DNA from: Vombatus ursinus
Lineage: Eukaryota; Chordata; Mammalia; Diprotodontia; Vombatidae
Assembly (NCBI RefSeq): GCF_900497805.2
Contig: NW_020944311.1
Span: forward strand, 1,818,038 to 1,882,037
Length of the DNA: 64,000 nt
Direction of reading: 5' to 3'
Shown here: piece after piece, positions 22,271-33,510 of the stretch
How positions within the stretch are numbered: the stretch's first letter is position 1
How the letters are laid out: each line of letters begins with the position of its first letter
Notes under the pieces: generated by a model
The model's input: only the letters and a program-made list of their open reading frames with translations
Databases searched by the model: none
What the model was told of the DNA's origin: nothing
Made by a program: the position numbers and the translations under genes

Positions 22271-23440
22271 TAGCTAGCAAAGTAACTAGTCTTTCTAGAA
22301 GGCTAGTAGAATCCTAAGACTGACTTCTTAAATTCAGAAAAAGTATGTGAGGGTGGCTAATCTGTTATCTGTCAGGTGGAATGGACACCCTGCTCACTAC
22401 AGACCATCCATGTTGTGGTATGTTACCATCCATCCAAAGAAACCAGCCTGGCCCACTGTACTGCACGTCGGCAGACAGTATTCTTTCAAGTTGGGTAACA
22501 AGCTGAATATTGGGCTTAAAAAGAAAAAAAATGAAAAGTTAGCACCGAATTGCTCAGTGTTTAATTTACAGTATTATTTTAAAAATTCAACCTTCTTTTT
22601 AGAAAATTTTCTGAAAGTTTAAAAAATTAATTTTCGTTTTAACCTTCCCTTCCTGGTCATTAATCAAAGTGGTTTTAAAGAAAAGAAAAACAAGGAAAGA
22701 GGGAAAAGGAAGCTGCTGAGTCTCTTTCCTGTGGAAATTCAGCTCTTACCTGGACATCTAGCAGCTGGGCATGTACTCTTGCCAACCAGGGCACAGGATT
22801 GAATGACAGGAACAGGTCAACCTGAAAACAATCTCACAATTCAGACAAATCTTGCTTGTTCTCAATTACAGACTGTAACCCTTCTATCGCCAAAGGGGCC
22901 ATGGGGAAACTCAGAAAATAATTCCAGTATTAGAGATTGGTTTTGCAAGGGCATCTCAGGGACTGGATAACTTGGTAGAAGCAGTCATTATAACCTTGGA
23001 CCTTTGCCAGAATTTTGAGGACCTTCTCTCCCCCCATCATTCTGTGGTACATGTATGGCTCTGGACAAAATTGCATCTTTATGATAGTAACATAAACTTA
23101 CATTTGTAGGGTCCATTAAGAGTTTTCTCCCCTCATCAAATCTTGACCAAATCCCTGTGAGATAGGGAAGATGAGGAAACTGAGGTGCCCATGGTCACGA
23201 GCTAGAAAGTGACAAAAGCCTGGTCCTGAGACTCCAGTACCATGTTCTTTTCCCTGTTCCAGGTCTCTCGCTCCTCTTTGGTAACTTCCTTCCCCATATA
23301 GCCAATGTCTAATTTCTCTGCTAGCATATTAGCCTATTCTCAGGAATACTTGCATTTTAACTGAGCTGCTGGAAGCTCCCAAGCCTTCATGACTCAAAGG
23401 AATGGATCTCCCTGGGAGGCAGCGAATTTTGTTGATTTTG
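22271..23440. other. Intergenic, no clear feature
   Basis: Mostly single-copy. A worn MIR-like stretch (GATGAGGAAACTGAGGTGCCC) lies near 23100-23240, minus strand. No exon recognised. Confidence 0.4.
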
Positions 23441-23700
23441 GTTTCTGGAAGAATCCAGTTCCAAACTTGCCTCTGATACTTACTAATTATGCAACCCTGA
23501 GCAAACTATAGTGCTCCTCTAAGCCTGTTTTCTTCTTTGTAAGTTGGGTTTAATACTCATAGTTCCTAAGCTATAGGGACTGTTGTGTGTCATAGGTGAG
23601 GTTTGGTCACCAACATTATTCCATTCAAAACGCTTTGTAAGAGGTAACTTATTACCTGGACGCCACCTATTATTATTACTAGTCACATCAAGATAAGCAG
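23440..23700 (+). repeat. MIR-type SINE, degraded
   Basis: CTTGCCTCTGATACTTACTAA, TGCAACCCTGAGCAAAC and a CCACCTATTATTATTAC end. Confidence 0.55.
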
Positions 23701-23802
23701 GGAGACCCAATTTATTCACAACAATCATTTATTAAGGGGATTATATATAAAAATCGCTGTACTAGGTAGGCCCTGGGAGAAGAGCAAAAATGATTATTGA
23801 GG

Positions 23803-23931
23803 GGGTAGCTAGGTGGCGCAGTGGATAGAGCACTGGCCCTGAAGTCAGGAGGACCTGAGTTCAAATCCATACTAGCTGTGTGACCTTGGGCAAGTCACTT
23901 AACCCCGATTGCCTCACTTAAAAAAAAAAAA
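23803..23931 (+). repeat. WSINE1-like SINE with exact target duplication
   Basis: GGGTAGCTAGGTGGCGCAGTGG head through AACCCCGATTGCCTCAC and an A-tail. Flanked by a perfect 11-base duplication GATTATTGAGG at 23792-23802 and 23932-23942. Confidence 0.95.
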
Positions 23932-23942
23932 GATTATTGAGG

Positions 23943-24360
23943 ACCTTAAGACTAGGGACTAGCCTCCCTCAGCCTGGAATTCACTCAGTCGATTTCTCCT
24001 TGAAGCAGGAACCAATCAATAAGTGGCCTCTAAGCTCGTGGTCCATCTCTAGCCATGCTGCCTCCCAGGGAGATCCATTCTTTTGGGTCGTGTATTAGGT
24101 GGTCCCATATGGTGATCTTCAGTCCTCAATGGGTAGCCGGCAGTCTTCCTGGCTCGCAATGTGGAGACTGTCATTGCTGAGCCTTCAGAGGGGTATATGG
24201 GAGAGCATAGAGCGTGGGGGAACATGTCTGCTGGCCTGGCTTGTCTCAGAACAAAAGCTTCCCAGAGTCTAAGGGACAGCAGAGGTTACCAAAGTAGCAG
24301 AGTTCCAGTGACGGTTTCTAAATACAAAAGGATGCTTCCAATATTTCAGTGGAGCTAGTT
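23943..24360. other. Intergenic, no feature recognised
   Basis: No gene or clear repeat. Confidence 0.4.
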
Positions 24361-24600
24361 CTCCAATGGTTCTGGAAAGCAGTTTGCCACCACACAAGGA
24401 ACATTACAGAATTGTTCCTCCCCTTTGAATCAGCCATCTTCCATGTTGAGTTTATACCCTAAAGAGAGCCAGACTCCCTAATCTGCCAGGTTCCTCTGCC
24501 CCTTAAAGGTAAGAATTCAGAAAAACCTGGGAAGACATGGAAGTGATGCTGAGTAAAAATACAGAATCGAACAAATAATATATACAATGACTGCAACCAG
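24360..24600 (+). repeat. L1/HAL1 3' region fragment
   Basis: GTTTATACCCTAAAGAGAGCC and GAAAAACCTGGGAAGACATGG ... GATGCTGAGTAAAAATACAG resemble the L1 3' region. Confidence 0.45.
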
Positions 24601-25046
24601 GTAAATGAAGACAATGTGGAATGGCAGCAAAACTCAGCTCCAAAATGGCATGTGTCATTGGTACCAGCTTATTAAAGTTAAAGCGTGCTCCCTTTTCTTA
24701 CTTTGGACAGACAATACAAGATGCAAATATAAGGTTGGCTCAGTCTCTTTTGTGCTGCCTTGCTTAACTGGGGGGATTAACTTCTGAGTCTGTATAGGTT
24801 TGTATGATGCACCAAAACCAAGTTTAACAACACCCCAATACATTCATGGTTGATCCATGGTGTGAGCACCAACCTTGACCTCTCCCCCTGTCCATGAGAA
24901 TGGATTGCCAGCCCTCCACGCCTTCTCATTAGGTATGACTCTTATCCATGTCCTCTCATACAACCTGCATAGATGATCTCCACAACATGACGGAAGAGCA
25001 TTCATTCTCTGGGTACCATTGGAGAACTCTGGCTGGCCAGCCTTTT

Positions 25047-25215
25047 TTTTTTTTTTTTTTTTTTTTTTGCTTTTTTTGGTGAGGCAATTAGGGTTAAGTG
25101 ACTTGCCTAGGGTCACACAGCTAGTAAGTGTCAAGTGTCTGAGGCCAGATTTGAACTCAGGTCCTCCTGACTCCAAGGCTGGAGCTCTATCCACTGTGCT
25201 ACCTAGCTGCTCCAC
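25047..25215 (-). repeat. WSINE1-like SINE, minus strand (pair member 1)
   Basis: Long T-run, GTGACTTGCCTAGGGTCACAC, GGTCCTCCTGACTCCAAGG and ACCTAGCTGCTCC. Flanked by CAGCCTTTT at 25038-25046 and 25216-25224. Confidence 0.93.
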
Positions 25216-25224
25216 CAGCCTTTT

Positions 25225-25379
25225 GTTTTTTTTTTTTTTTAGGCAATTGAGGTTAAGTGACTTGCCCAGGGTCACACAGCTAGTAAGTGTCAAATGTTTG
25301 GTCTGAGGTCGGATTTGAACTCAGGTCCTCCTGACTTCAGGGCTGGTGCTCTATCCACTGTGCCACCTAGCTGCCCCTG
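25225..25379 (-). repeat. WSINE1-like SINE, minus strand (pair member 2)
   Basis: T-run, GTGACTTGCCCAGGGTCACAC, GGTCCTCCTGACTTCAGGG and CCACCTAGCTGCCCC. Flanked by CAGCCTTTTG at 25216-25225 and 25380-25389, reusing the right target copy of pair member 1. Confidence 0.93.
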
Positions 25380-25439
25380 CAGCCTTTTGTTCTCGAAGAA
25401 AGATCAGTCCACTTTTTTTCCAAATACACTTTACCTGAA

Positions 25440-26110
25440 TGATATGCTTTGCCTCACCTTTTAAAAAGTGATATCTTTTGTTTTCAATCACCTTCATTTT
25501 TCAATAAATCCCTCCACTCTCTCCTATCTAGGGAGATATCCTTTATAACAAAAAAAAATAAAAAAGAAAAAAATAAACAGTTCAGTGTCTATTAAGCACC
25601 TACTGTGTGCCAGTTCTGCAGTCATTATGTATGTTGGTTCCTGCTGACTCTTCACTCTGTAGCATTTTATACAAGTCTTCCAGGCTTCTTTGAATTCTTA
25701 CTTGACTTAGCATCGGTGAAGAATGCAGCAAGTCTTGGTAATTTCTCTGTTTTCATCCTGTTCATTGTTTCTTACAGAACAGCAATATTCCATCTCACTA
25801 ATGTAGTATAATTTGTTCAGCCATTCCCCAATAGATGGACATCGAGTTGGTTTCCAGTTCTTTGCTGGAAACACAAAAAGTGCTGCTATGAAGACATTGG
25901 TGTTTGTTTCTGCCTTTAATCTCCTTAGAGTATACGACCAGCAGTTGGATCTCTGGGTCAAAGTTTGTGGACGTTTTAGTTACTTCATCTGTATAATTCC
26001 CAGTTGCTTTCCCCAATGGTTGCCCACCTTCTCATATGTAGCTGCATATTTTCTGGGCATACTCGTGCCCACCTTTGCCCACTTTTCTGCCAATCTGCCA
26101 CTATCTTTGC
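25440..26110 (-). repeat. L1/HAL1 3' region, minus strand
   Basis: TTTGTTCAGCCATTCCCCAAT, GATGGACATCGAGTTGG, CTTTGCTGGAAACACAAAAAGTG and GTTGGATCTCTGGGTCAAAG: antisense marsupial L1/HAL1 3' region. Confidence 0.85.
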
Positions 26111-26620
26111 AGAAATGGAAGGGAGTGAAAAGAACCAGAGTCTTGATTATTTTTCTTTGTTTCTCAGGTGCCATGACAAAAGAATTCATCAGCTAGTGGT
26201 CAGCTTCCTACACATGATATTCTCCAAAGGCTTAGGCAAAATCTCAGAGTGATAGAGTGCTGCTGGAATAGCTTTGGAAAACCAGAGTTGCCTAGATAGA
26301 CATCATGGCACCTGAGCAAAAGAAGGCGTTGGGCCTAAGAAAGCCTTACGCCTCCACTGCTCTCTGAGCGTCACATGCTCGTTCTAAAAGGCAGGATCCA
26401 GATCTTCCGATCCTTGTCATTCCCAACAATCTCTTGCATAGAACAGGCAATGGAATACTTGGGGAGTCTGAGCCTGGTGCTTAGTTGAGCTCTTCCCCAC
26501 CACTTTCTGACCTTTGTCCTATTGCTTTCTATTATTCTTCCTACAGGGGAGAAGCTGGGAGTAGGGCTTAGGGGGAGAGGTTTAATTCTCAGGGAAATCA
26601 GACGCAAACAGTGCTGAGTC
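26111..26620. other. Intergenic, no feature recognised
   Basis: No gene or clear repeat is seen. Confidence 0.4.
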
Positions 26621-26885
26621 CCACCTTCTACAAGATGCCTTTTCTCATCCCCCTTAATACTAGTGCCTTCCTTCTATTGATTTTCTCCAATTTATCATCT
26701 GTATCTACATATGTGTATATATATATATATATATTATTTGTCCATAGTTGTTTGTATGGTGTCTCCCCCATGAGACTATGAGTTCTTTGAGAGTGGGGAC
26801 TACTATGCCTTTCTTTGCACCCCCAGCACTTAGCATACTGCCTGGCACATAGTAGGTGCTTAATAAATGCTAATTGACTGACTGA
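26620..26885 (+). repeat. L2-type LINE 3' end with (TA)n
   Basis: ACAAGATGCCTTTTCTCATCC, CTTTGAGAGTGGGGACTAC and GGTGCTTAATAAATGCTAATTG. A TATATATA run of about 20 bases lies near 26718-26736. Confidence 0.8.
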
Positions 26886-27204
26886 CTTAGTCTCATTCAC
26901 TCAAGTAAGTTTTCTGGGTGGCATTACAATATGGCCTACAACAAACAAAAACCAGTATCTGAAGGGATGGCTTTGTAAATTTGCATGTCTCCCAATCACT
27001 ATCAGCTAAAAGTAGAAATTGAAATTAATAGGGTGAAACGGAAAATGAAGAGTCTTTAAAGATGGGTCCTTGCTTCCTCATTGGAGATAGTCACTGAAAA
27101 CCCCTAGCTAAAAGTCCTGTTTCAGACTTCCTGGGGTCAGAGGAAAGAATTACTGGGATAAAGGGGAGCTGTACTCTGGCCAGCCCATGGGGAATGCTGC
27201 TGCT

Positions 27205-27420
27205 GAGATTGTTGTTATTGTTTGTCCTCAGTTCTTGAAGAGGACCTTGACATGCAAGTGAATTGGATTTAAGTGAGGCAGGGCTGTGCAGAGTCACCAG
27301 CCTCACTTTCTCCTCAGGAGCCATCTGGGTCCAGGGGCAAGATATAGATCAGGTAGACTGGAGGTGGCCCTGGATGCACTGGGAGACCTTGGCCTTTTAA
27401 AGCTAAGGTCTTTAACAGGT
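27205..27420 (+). repeat. Marsupial dispersed repeat, form A
   Basis: Begins TTTGTCCTCAGTTCTTGAAGAGG, then GCAAGTGAATTGGATTTAAG and CCATCTGGGTCCAGGGGC. A related head is at 55.46 kb. Class not determined. Confidence 0.5.
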
Positions 27421-27950
27421 CTCAGTTTGACTGAGGCAACACCCATTCAGTGACTAAGGCTAGGTAAGAAAATCTGTTGCTGAGAACACACATCCTGGTG
27501 GGACACTGAGGGATAAGGAACAAGTTGAGATGGAGCAGGGGCAAGATATCCTTCTACAGAGACTCCCTTCATCCTTACACAGTTACAATCTAGCCTGGGC
27601 TGTGGGGGAGAGGTAGCTCCTCCACAGCTCTAAGTGGCTGGCCAGCATCCCATGACTCTAATAGGTGTGTCACCATCTTCTCCACATCCTCAGGATGGAG
27701 TGCCCAGCTGGTGATTCCTGTAGAGAAGAAAGGCCCCGAGAACATCCCCCAGGCCTGTCATTGTTGTCTAGAGCCTAGGAAGGAAGTGTTTGTAGCTTTT
27801 GTGGGTGTGTGCTTGAGCCCCCAGACCCCAGTGCAACTTATGTGTCAAGGGAAAGAGGGAGTGGATTTGTTCTGCTTGGCCCCAAAGGACAGAGTAAGGA
27901 GCAATGAGTGGGAGTTGTAAGGAGGCAAAGTTAAAGCTTGATTTTAGGCA
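27421..27950. other. Intergenic, no feature recognised
   Basis: Apparently single-copy. A 69-codon open stretch (27711-27920) has no recognisable homology. Confidence 0.4.
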
Positions 27951-28142
27951 AAATGCCTCATGTTTAGAGCTGTCGAAGACTAGAATGGGCTGTCTCAGGA
28001 GGGAGTGGGAGGCCCTCATTGAAAGTCTTCAAACAGAGGCCAGAGACCATTTGTCAAGTATGGTATAGGAGAGATTCTGTCAGGGTTTGAGTGAGCCTAG
28101 ATGCTTCTGAGGTCTTGCCCAACTCTCAAATTCTGTGATTCC
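27950..28142 (+). repeat. CR1/L3 3' end, sense
   Basis: Ends GGTCTTGCCCAACTCTCAAA then TTCTGTGATTC, the typical terminus of CR1-clade LINEs. Confidence 0.7.
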
Positions 28143-28209
28143 TACTTGAATGTAGGATCATGTATGTACCTATCTGTTGGCAGACTGTAGCAACACATCA
28201 TTCTCTCAC

Positions 28210-28345
28210 ACATACACACACCCCCAGTAGAATTTAAACCCCTTGAGGGCAGAGACTATCTTGTCTTTATATCCTCAGCATCTGGCACAGGGCCTTCCAC
28301 ATTGTAGGTGCTTAATAAATATGTCTTGTCTTGGCTTGGATTAGT
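28210..28345 (+). repeat. L2-type 3' tail
   Basis: CCCCTTGAGGGCAGAGACTATC ... GGTGCTTAATAAATATG. Confidence 0.8.
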
Positions 28346-29190
28346 TCAGGGCAGGGATCTCCTGGGATACCATGGAAAGGTATGACAAAGACAGCTGGTT
28401 TTCAGGAGGGTTTCAGAATAAGGGATGCAGTTGTCTTTGGATGAGAGACAGAAGGCAGAAAGAGACAAGGAAGGTCCTAGGATGGTAAGGGCTGATCACA
28501 GTCTGGATATTCCCATGCCCTCTAACTTTGTTCTATATCAGTCACTCACCAAAGGCTATGAACATCCCCTTGACCTTGTCAGCATGCATCACCTCCAAGA
28601 GCTTGAACTTCTGTTCCCCTTCAGAGAGTACAAGCCCCCTAGCTATCACTCTTACCATGGCCCTGGTTCTCAAACCTCACGGCCCCTGTCTTGCCCTATA
28701 GGGTCCTTGCTCCGTTACTATCAGACTCACCTCCCCAATCTAGGCCTTGGTTTACAGAGCAGTTGGACTTATTTCTGTAACCTCTGGTGACAGGCTGGTG
28801 AAGACAGAAAGAACGGGTGGAGGAAAGGAGGTCAAGTGAAGCCAAGTTTTAAAAATAACAAAAGAAAAAAGTGGTCCCCATTCAAACGTGGCTGAATGAT
28901 GACTAGGATTAGGGTATGGGTGAATCCATTGGATGAGCAGGCGTATGGCCCAGTTCTGCACTGGAACAGGATTTGGACTTGGACTCAGGTCTGAGTGCGC
29001 TGGCCAGGAGGGGAGGGAAGCTTAGTGGGGCCCAAGATTCTTTGGGCCTCAGTGCAGGAGTCCTCAGAGTAATATACAAAGTCTCTGTTACTTTTACACA
29101 GTGACCCCGATGCTGTCGGTGCCAAGCTTGCAAAAACATTTTTTGGCACTGTAAAATTTTCTACAGACAATCAAATTTCACCTGGAGTGG
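28346..29190. other. Intergenic, no clear feature
   Basis: Possible worn LINE2 sequence near 28480-28790 (pyrimidine-rich, plus strand). No exon recognised. Confidence 0.35.
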
Positions 29191-29735
29191 AAAGAAAAAA
29201 AGAAAAGCAAGAGACTCTATCTGGTCAGGTCACTCATAATCTCAACACCTTTCAGTGGTTGTCTATTGCCTCCCAAAGAAAACTTGGCCTCCTTAACCTG
29301 TGATTCAAAGTCCTCCTCAGTCAGGTGCCTTGTGTCACCCCATTCCCATTCAGAGAGGACTATTGCCTGTCCCTGCCATGAGCCATGCTCTCTCCTTATT
29401 GGGTTTGTGCTTTCTTTACACCCTATACCTAGCAGGAATGGCCTCTTCATTTCCACCTTCTTCTTTCGGAGTATCGGGGAGCCATGAAACCCCCCCCCCC
29501 CAAGAGCCCGCTGTTTACTACCTGTGTCACTTCATATGTTTGGGCCTTGTTTTCCTCATCTGGAAAATGAGGGGGTTCGACTTGGTGACCTCTGAGGGCC
29601 CTTCCAGCTCAAAATCTAGGATCCCAGCATCCCTGCCTACCCACAAGACTAGTTTCCTGTCTCCTCTCACCACTGGGTGGCACCTTAGCCTCAGCTGCAC
29701 AAAAAGGGTGGAACCCATTCCTTTTCTGTCGATTT
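29190..29735 (+). repeat. L2-type LINE with MIR-like insert
   Basis: L2 body with CTTTCAGTGGTTGTCTATTGC and CAAAGTCCTCCTCAGTCAGG to about 29480, a 12-C run at 29490-29501, then a MIR-like piece (TACCTGTGTCACTTCATATG ... CCTCATCTGGAAAATGAGG) at about 29505-29620. Confidence 0.65.
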
Positions 29736-29774
29736 AGTGCCCTTCCTAGGTAGGTTTGATCTCAGGCAGTGCGG

Positions 29775-29885
29775 CTACACTAAACAATGGAGATAAAATG
29801 ACAAACTTGGTTTCAGGAAGACCTAGTTTCAAATCTTGCTTTTGACACTAGCTGTGTGACCCTGGGCAAGTCACGTGGAATGTTA
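29775..29885 (+). repeat. Partial tRNA-type SINE
   Basis: TTCAGGAAGACCTAGTTTC and CTAGCTGTGTGACCCTGGGC. Both ends are worn. Confidence 0.65.
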
Positions 29886-30390
29886 AGAGATTGGGATTCA
29901 ATGAACGCATTTCAGAGAATACGTTCATGGAAATGGAACGCGGGTATGGCCACCTCTGTGTGTAGCTGAAGTGGGGTGGAGAAGGAGGCTATGGGAGTTG
30001 AGTAGATTGAGGAGATGAATGGGTGGAACCTCAGGCATACATGTTGAAGTCCCCTTGTATGAGGGCAGGAGTTGGGGTGGAGGGAAAGCTCACGAGCCAG
30101 GCACTGAACTCAGTGAGGAAGGAAAGAGAACGTCCTGGGGTGTCAGTGGATAACAGCCATCAGAATCTGGATTGGGTGATAAACCTCAAAGGAGGAGAGA
30201 TAACTGAGTGAGGGCAATAGAGGAGAATCTGGAGGTGGCAGAGGGGAGCAAGGAATATTCTGCCTCTTCCTACAGAACCAGTAAGTCAGGGATATTAGAG
30301 AAGATGTAATCAGTACTAGAAGGATAGCCAGGGATGTAGTATCATCTGGAAGGATTCAGCGTCATCTGGGGGGTTAAGTCTATGATCGTA
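29886..30390. other. Intergenic, possible worn ancient repeat
   Basis: A purine-rich stretch (30000-30260) resembles mammalian dispersed repeats but could not be assigned. No exon recognised. Confidence 0.35.
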
Positions 30391-30590
30391 TGATCAGCCT
30401 GGTATAGAGTGCTGGATTTCCAGTCAAAGGGCCTGAGTGCTAATCTCATTTCTGGTGCTTATTTATCTGTGTGACCTTAATCAAGTCACTTAACTGTTCT
30501 GTGTCTCAGTTACTTCATCTATAAAATGAGGACTGAACTAAACTTAGGTCACCTCCAACTGGAAATCTATTAACCTATTATGCCAGGTTG
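30390..30590 (+). repeat. MIR-type SINE
   Basis: AGTGCTGGATTTCCAGTC, CTGTGTGACCTTAATCAAGTC and CAGTTACTTCATCTATAAAATG. Followed by a doubled 17-base ATGATGAATTATATA unit. Confidence 0.75.
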
Positions 30591-30599
30591 ATGATGAAT

Positions 30600-31200
30600 T
30601 ATATAATGATGAATTATATAATGAAATGCCACAATGTTCTATAGCTATTCTCCCAACCCCCATTTGCACTGGCAGGTGGGGTATCTGGAGGGTGACTACT
30701 CTATCTTCCCTCAAGGTTCTATTGGTCGACTCAAGAGGTGGGAGGTTTGCTGATTCTATAACTCATGAGCCCCAACCAGTGTGTGTTTACTTGTGATTAT
30801 CAGGTGATAGCAATCAGTCAGCTGGACTTAGCTTTTAGAAAGGGATATTTCCGAAAGTGGTATAGTAAAAAACCGTTGGTACAAAACATCTCCCCAAAAG
30901 TGTGTATGTGACACACTATCCCAGTAGTACGTACATAGGCAGCCCAGAGGAAAGTGAGCTCAGACTTAAAGAGTACATGTAGTAAACAGATAACTCACAG
31001 CATCTGGTTGTTGGAAGTCCTTTCTTCCTCTTTGTGGGGTATTCATACTGTTCCCCTTAGGTATGTTGTACTTTTCTTCTAGGTGCCTCATAGAGTCCTG
31101 AAGCTGCCTTTCCTTGCTATGCCTAGTTTGGCCTTGGCTCCCAATGCAGATGCTGTTGCCAGCCCCTGCTGTGAGTGAATAGGAATGACTTGCACGAGGA
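30600..31200. other. Intergenic, no feature recognised
   Basis: No gene or clear repeat. Confidence 0.4.
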
Positions 31201-31572
31201 AACAACAGAGGAGATTGAGAAGGAGCAGTCAGACAAATAGGAGAAGCAGGAGAGTGAAGTGGGCCGAAAGCCTAGAGAGAAGAGAGAGTGAGCAACAATG
31301 TCTAAGGCTATGGAGAAGTCAAGAAGGATAAAGATTGAGAAAAGGCCACTCATTTTAGCAATTGAGGATCACTAGTAACTTTGGAGAGAGCAGTTTTGGT
31401 TGAAAGATGAGATTGGAAGCCAGATTGTAGAGGGTTTTAAAATGTAAGAAGAGAAGAAGTGGAAGTGTCAAGCACAGTGTAGACGGCTTTCTAAGGAAGT
31501 TTAGCAGAGAAGAGCAGGAGAGATAGAGAATGATAGCTAGTGGGGATGGTCAGATCAAGTGAGGCTCTTTTA
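31200..31572 (+). repeat. Ancient dispersed repeat fragment
   Basis: AATGTCTAAGGCTATGGAGAAG, AGGATAAAGATTGAGAAAAGG and AAGATGAGATTGGAAGCCAG follow a pattern common in old mammalian repeats. Family uncertain. Confidence 0.4.
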
Positions 31573-32037
31573 AGGACCAAACATGTCCCATAGACATGTT
31601 TGTAGGCAGCATGGAAGGAGCCAGGTAAGGAGAGATAAGAGAGGGAGAGAGAGACAGAGAGAGACAGAGACAGAGAGGGAGAGACAGAGGAAAAGAGACA
31701 GACAGATGGAGACATAGAGAGAGAGGAAAAGAGACAGAGAGAGTGAGAGAGGAAAAGAAAAGAGAGACAGAGAGGAAAAGAGAGACACACAGAGAGGGAG
31801 GGAGAGAGAGAGAGAGAGGACCAAACATGTCCCATAGACATGTTTGTAGGCAGCATGGAAGGAGCCAGGTAAGGAGAGATAAGAGAGGGAGAGAGAGACA
31901 GAGAGAGACAGAGACAGAGAGGGAGAGACAGAGGAAANNNNNNNNNNNNNNNNNNNNNNNNNNNNNNNNNNNNNNNNNNNNNNNNNNNNNNNNNNNNNNN
32001 NNNNNNNNNNNNNNNNNNNNNNNNNNNNNNNNNNNNN

Positions 32038-32078
<41 letters not shown>
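31573..32078 (+). repeat. GA-rich minisatellite, 244-base unit, around an assembly gap
   Basis: A unit beginning AGGACCAAACATGTCCCATAG followed by (GAGA/GACA)n starts at 31573 and again at 31817. The second copy is identical to the first for all 121 bases up to the gap. After the gap the sequence is pure GA to about 32078. Long serine/leucine-rich open frames on the minus strand here are simple-repeat artefacts. Confidence 0.9.
31938..32037. other. Assembly gap (100 N)
   Basis: Exactly 100 N, the usual placeholder for a gap of unknown size. Confidence 0.99.
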
Positions 32079-32080
<2 letters not shown>

Positions 32081-32730
32081 ACGAAGGCATTTTGCTGGAG
32101 GAGAGAGCTCTGTTTTTTATAGGGAGGGGAGGGTAGGATTCCTTTCCAGTCCTTGAGGTTACAGGCAGGGAAACAGTAGTCAGCTTGGATACTGGGATTT
32201 TCCAGACACAAAACATCTAAATGTGACGGGTGGGGAGAAATCCATAAAAGGATCAGGGCAGGAGTAAAAGGTTGGGAGAGTATCAGGTGGGAGGAGAAAG
32301 TGTAGTTACGGAATAAACATTCTGTTGGACAGATACCGACTAGGCCAGAAAGAAGCAAAGGTTCTCTCTGACCTCAACAGTTTGAAAGTACTCAGAGCTG
32401 CTCTGGTGCACACTCAAAGGAGGAAGAATCTTTAGCAAGTGCCTTGGAAGTAGGTTAAGTGCAGGCTGGGGGCCCGGAGAAAAAGCCTGGCTGCAAAGAC
32501 AGAGTTGCACATTAGACTTCAAGATTGCATCAGCTGATAGACGACATTCTTTTCTTCCTAAAAGATCCCAGGCAGATTGCTCCCTCAGAGCTTCAGAACT
32601 CTGCCCTGTGCCGCCCAGACACAAGAGCCTTCTCTCAAGTGGACGGAGAGACAAGGATGAGAGCTGTGCTGAATGGAGGGCTTGGAATTGGGGCAGCTGA
32701 CTGCTTAACTCGTCTCTCCCCGTTCTAATC
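32079..32730. other. Intergenic, no feature recognised
   Basis: No gene or clear repeat. Confidence 0.4.
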
Positions 32731-33174
32731 CATCTGTTTAGCCACCGAAGTGATTTTGCTAAAGCACAGATCCAACCATGTCACTCTCCTACTCAAGAAA
32801 CCCCAGTGGCTCCCTATCACCTTCACCATCAAATACAAAGTGCTCTGTTTGGTGTTCAGAGCCCTTCATAATCTGCCTGGCTCCTAACTCTTCAGTCTTC
32901 ACATACCTCACTCCCAGCCATGTTCTTTTCCATCCAGTGACGCTGGCCTCCTGGCTATTCGGCTAATTACAGACGCCAGCTCTCAGCTCTGGGCATTTTC
33001 TCTGGCTCTTCCTCATGCCTTGAATGCTCTGCTCCCTCATCTCCACCTATTGGCTTCCCTGGGTTCCTTCAAGTCCCGACTGAAAACCCATTTTTTATAG
33101 AAAGCCTTTCCCAACCCCTCTTAATTTTAGTGCCTTCCCTCTATTAATTATTTCCTATTTATCCTGCACATAGT
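32730..33174 (+). repeat. L2-type LINE, left part
   Basis: CAAGAAACCCCAGTGGCTCC, CAGAGCCCTTCATAATCTGCC and CTTCAAGTCCCGACTGAAAACC. Continues at 33361 after a SINE insertion. Confidence 0.85.
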
Positions 33175-33186
33175 TTGTTTCTACAT

Positions 33187-33348
33187 ATTTTTTCTTTGTG
33201 TGTGTGTGTGTGTGTGTGTGTGGGGCAGTCAGGGTTAAGTGACTTGCCCAGGGTCAGACAGTAAGTGTTGTGTCTGAGGCCGGATTTGAACTCTGGTCCT
33301 CTTGACTCCAGGGCCAGTGCTCTATCCACTGCACCACCTAGCTGCCCC
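33187..33348 (-). repeat. WSINE1-like SINE inserted in L2, minus strand
   Basis: (GT)n at about 33199-33221 in its tail, then GTGACTTGCCCAGGGTCAG and CCACCTAGCTGCCCC. A perfect 12-base duplication TTGTTTCTACAT lies at 33175-33186 and 33349-33360. Confidence 0.96.
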
Positions 33349-33360
33349 TTGTTTCTACAT

Positions 33361-33510
33361 GTTTGTTTACTTGTTGTTCCTCCATTGGACCATGAGCTCC
33401 TTGAGAACAGGGACTATCTTTTGCCTCTTTGTATCTTTGTATCTTCAGCTCTTAGCACAGTGCCTGGTACATAATAGGTGTCTAATAAATGTTTGTTAAT
33501 TGATTGACTG
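33361..33510 (+). repeat. L2-type LINE, right part (tail)
   Basis: ACCATGAGCTCCTTGAGAACAG ... CTTAGCACAGTGCCTGG ... TAATAAATGTTTG, resuming the L2 copy broken by the SINE. Confidence 0.85.

Noticed and set aside
27711-27920. Possible small gene (69 codons)
   Set aside because: No homology or codon signal, and it lies between repeats.
31491-32358. Long serine/leucine open frames across the GA repeat and gap
   Set aside because: Simple-repeat translation running through 100 N. Not a gene.
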